Assembly: GCA_947564765.1 (NCBI GenBank)
Contig: CANODN010000139.1
Coordinates: 1 to 5,909, forward strand
Length of the DNA stretch: 5,909 bases
Direction of reading: 5' to 3'
From: an uncultured Roseburia sp.
Lineage (GTDB): Bacteria; Bacillota; Clostridia; Lachnospirales; Lachnospiraceae
The notes under the pieces are model-generated. The model worked only from the letters and a program-made list of their open reading frames with translations, had not been told where the DNA came from and did not search any database. Shown here in pieces: positions 5,404-5,909 of this stretch; position 1 is the first letter of the stretch; each line of letters starts with the position of its first letter. A program made the position numbers and the translations under genes.

Positions 5404-5909
5404 ATGGAGAAAAAAGATAAGGCGTTTCGGATGCTTTCAATGTATGATCGGCTTTTGAGCGGACAGGTGCTATTTAAAAGAGAGGAGGCGAATCGTTTTG
5501 GAGTGAATGAAAAAAGCATCCAGCGGGACATTGAGGAAATCAGGGAATATCTGGGTGATCAGGCAGTGCAGACAAGCAGCACGAAAGAACTTGTTTACGA
5601 TCATGGACAGCATGGCTACCGGATTGGACAGTCGGGAAGCGGTATGTTGTCCAATGAAGAGGTTCTTGCGGTTACAAAAATACTGTTAGATAGCAGGGCG
5701 CTTCCCAAAGAGGAAATGATGAGTATTTTAGACCGGCTGTTATCCTGCTGCATTCCGCAGGAAAACCAAAAGCTGGCCAGTGAACTGATTGCAAATGAAA
5801 AATATCATTATATCGAACTGCGGCATAAAAAGTCATTTCTGGATACCATGTGGAAAATCGGAATGGCGATTCAAAAAAACAGATATATTGAAATTGCATA
5901 TGAGAGAGG
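5404..5909 (+). CDS. WYL-domain transcriptional regulator (DeoR/YafY-like), 3' end off window
   Basis: The first 168 residues are present. Residues about 5-50 form a winged helix-turn-helix like those of the YafY/DeoR-type regulators, including VLFKREEANRFGVNEKSIQR (22-41) and the wing-like GQHGYRI (68-74). A helical linker at about 83-130 follows, and WKIGMAIQKNRYIEIAYER (150-168) is the beginning of a WYL domain, cut by the window edge before the W-Y-L signature would appear. Such proteins are dimeric cytoplasmic DNA-binding regulators; WYL domains sense ligands such as nucleic acids, and several control DNA damage, phage defence or metabolism. The target of this one cannot be read from the sequence. 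It has its own promoter and is separated from gpmI by a terminator, so it is an independent unit. Palindromes upstream could support autoregulation. The start follows from GGAGAGG with 6-nt spacing. Confidence 0.88.
   Translation, partial: MEKKDKAFRMLSMYDRLLSGQVLFKREEANRFGVNEKSIQRDIEEIREYLGDQAVQTSSTKELVYDHGQHGYRIGQSGSGMLSNEEVLAVTKILLDSRALPKEEMMSILDRLLSCCIPQENQKLASELIANEKYHYIELRHKKSFLDTMWKIGMAIQKNRYIEIAYER

Noticed and set aside
5507..5689. 60-codon plus-strand ORF near the right end
   Set aside because: It lies out of frame inside the WYL regulator, whose own frame is open from 5404 to the edge and carries recognisable domains.
1..5909. CRISPR arrays, tRNA or rRNA genes, insertion sequences, toxin-antitoxin or phage genes
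   Set aside because: No regular repeats, cloverleaf sequences, transposase motifs or terminal repeats were seen on either strand.

Overview
The window looks like the chromosome of a Gram-positive, low-to-mid-GC Clostridia species, most likely Lachnospiraceae. The reasons are the ylxM-ffh-rpsP-khpA order, strong AGGAGG-type ribosome binding sites, sigma-A-type promoters (TTGACA/TATGCT, TATAAT), and protein styles such as a 513-aa cofactor-independent phosphoglycerate mutase. The genus is inferred from sequence character, not from a search.

Left edge (1-1031). The first 52 bases, read on the minus strand, encode 17 residues that are unmistakably RmlA (glucose-1-phosphate thymidylyltransferase), but the N-terminal part of that gene is missing. 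From about base 53 the plus strand carries a zinc-ribbon protein gene that also lacks a convincing 5' end. It is followed, with an 8-nt overlap, by a small zinc-ribbon membrane protein gene. The two genes are visibly AT-richer than the rest. An imperfect hairpin with a T-run (1066-1115) closes this unit. The next stretch, 1117-about 1240, holds nothing I recognise.

Core operon (1279-5240). A near-consensus promoter with a very short predicted leader drives ylxM, ffh, rpsP and khpA, which serve signal recognition particle targeting, the 30S ribosome and RNA binding. gpmI (glycolysis) follows in the same direction without its own visible promoter. In many Firmicutes the genes after khpA are rimM, trmD and rplS, so gpmI here marks a synteny break. 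A perfect 10-bp hairpin sits between khpA and gpmI and may set how much transcription passes through. A strong intrinsic terminator (5207-5240) follows gpmI.

Right edge (5241-5909). After a non-coding stretch containing several palindromes and a TATAAT promoter, a WYL-domain transcriptional regulator gene begins at 5404 and runs off the window.

Most of the window is ordinary housekeeping DNA. The points worth a second look are the rmlA/zinc-ribbon breakpoint at about base 52, the replacement of rimM-trmD-rplS by gpmI, and the khpA-gpmI hairpin. I see no evidence of a new defence or mobile system.
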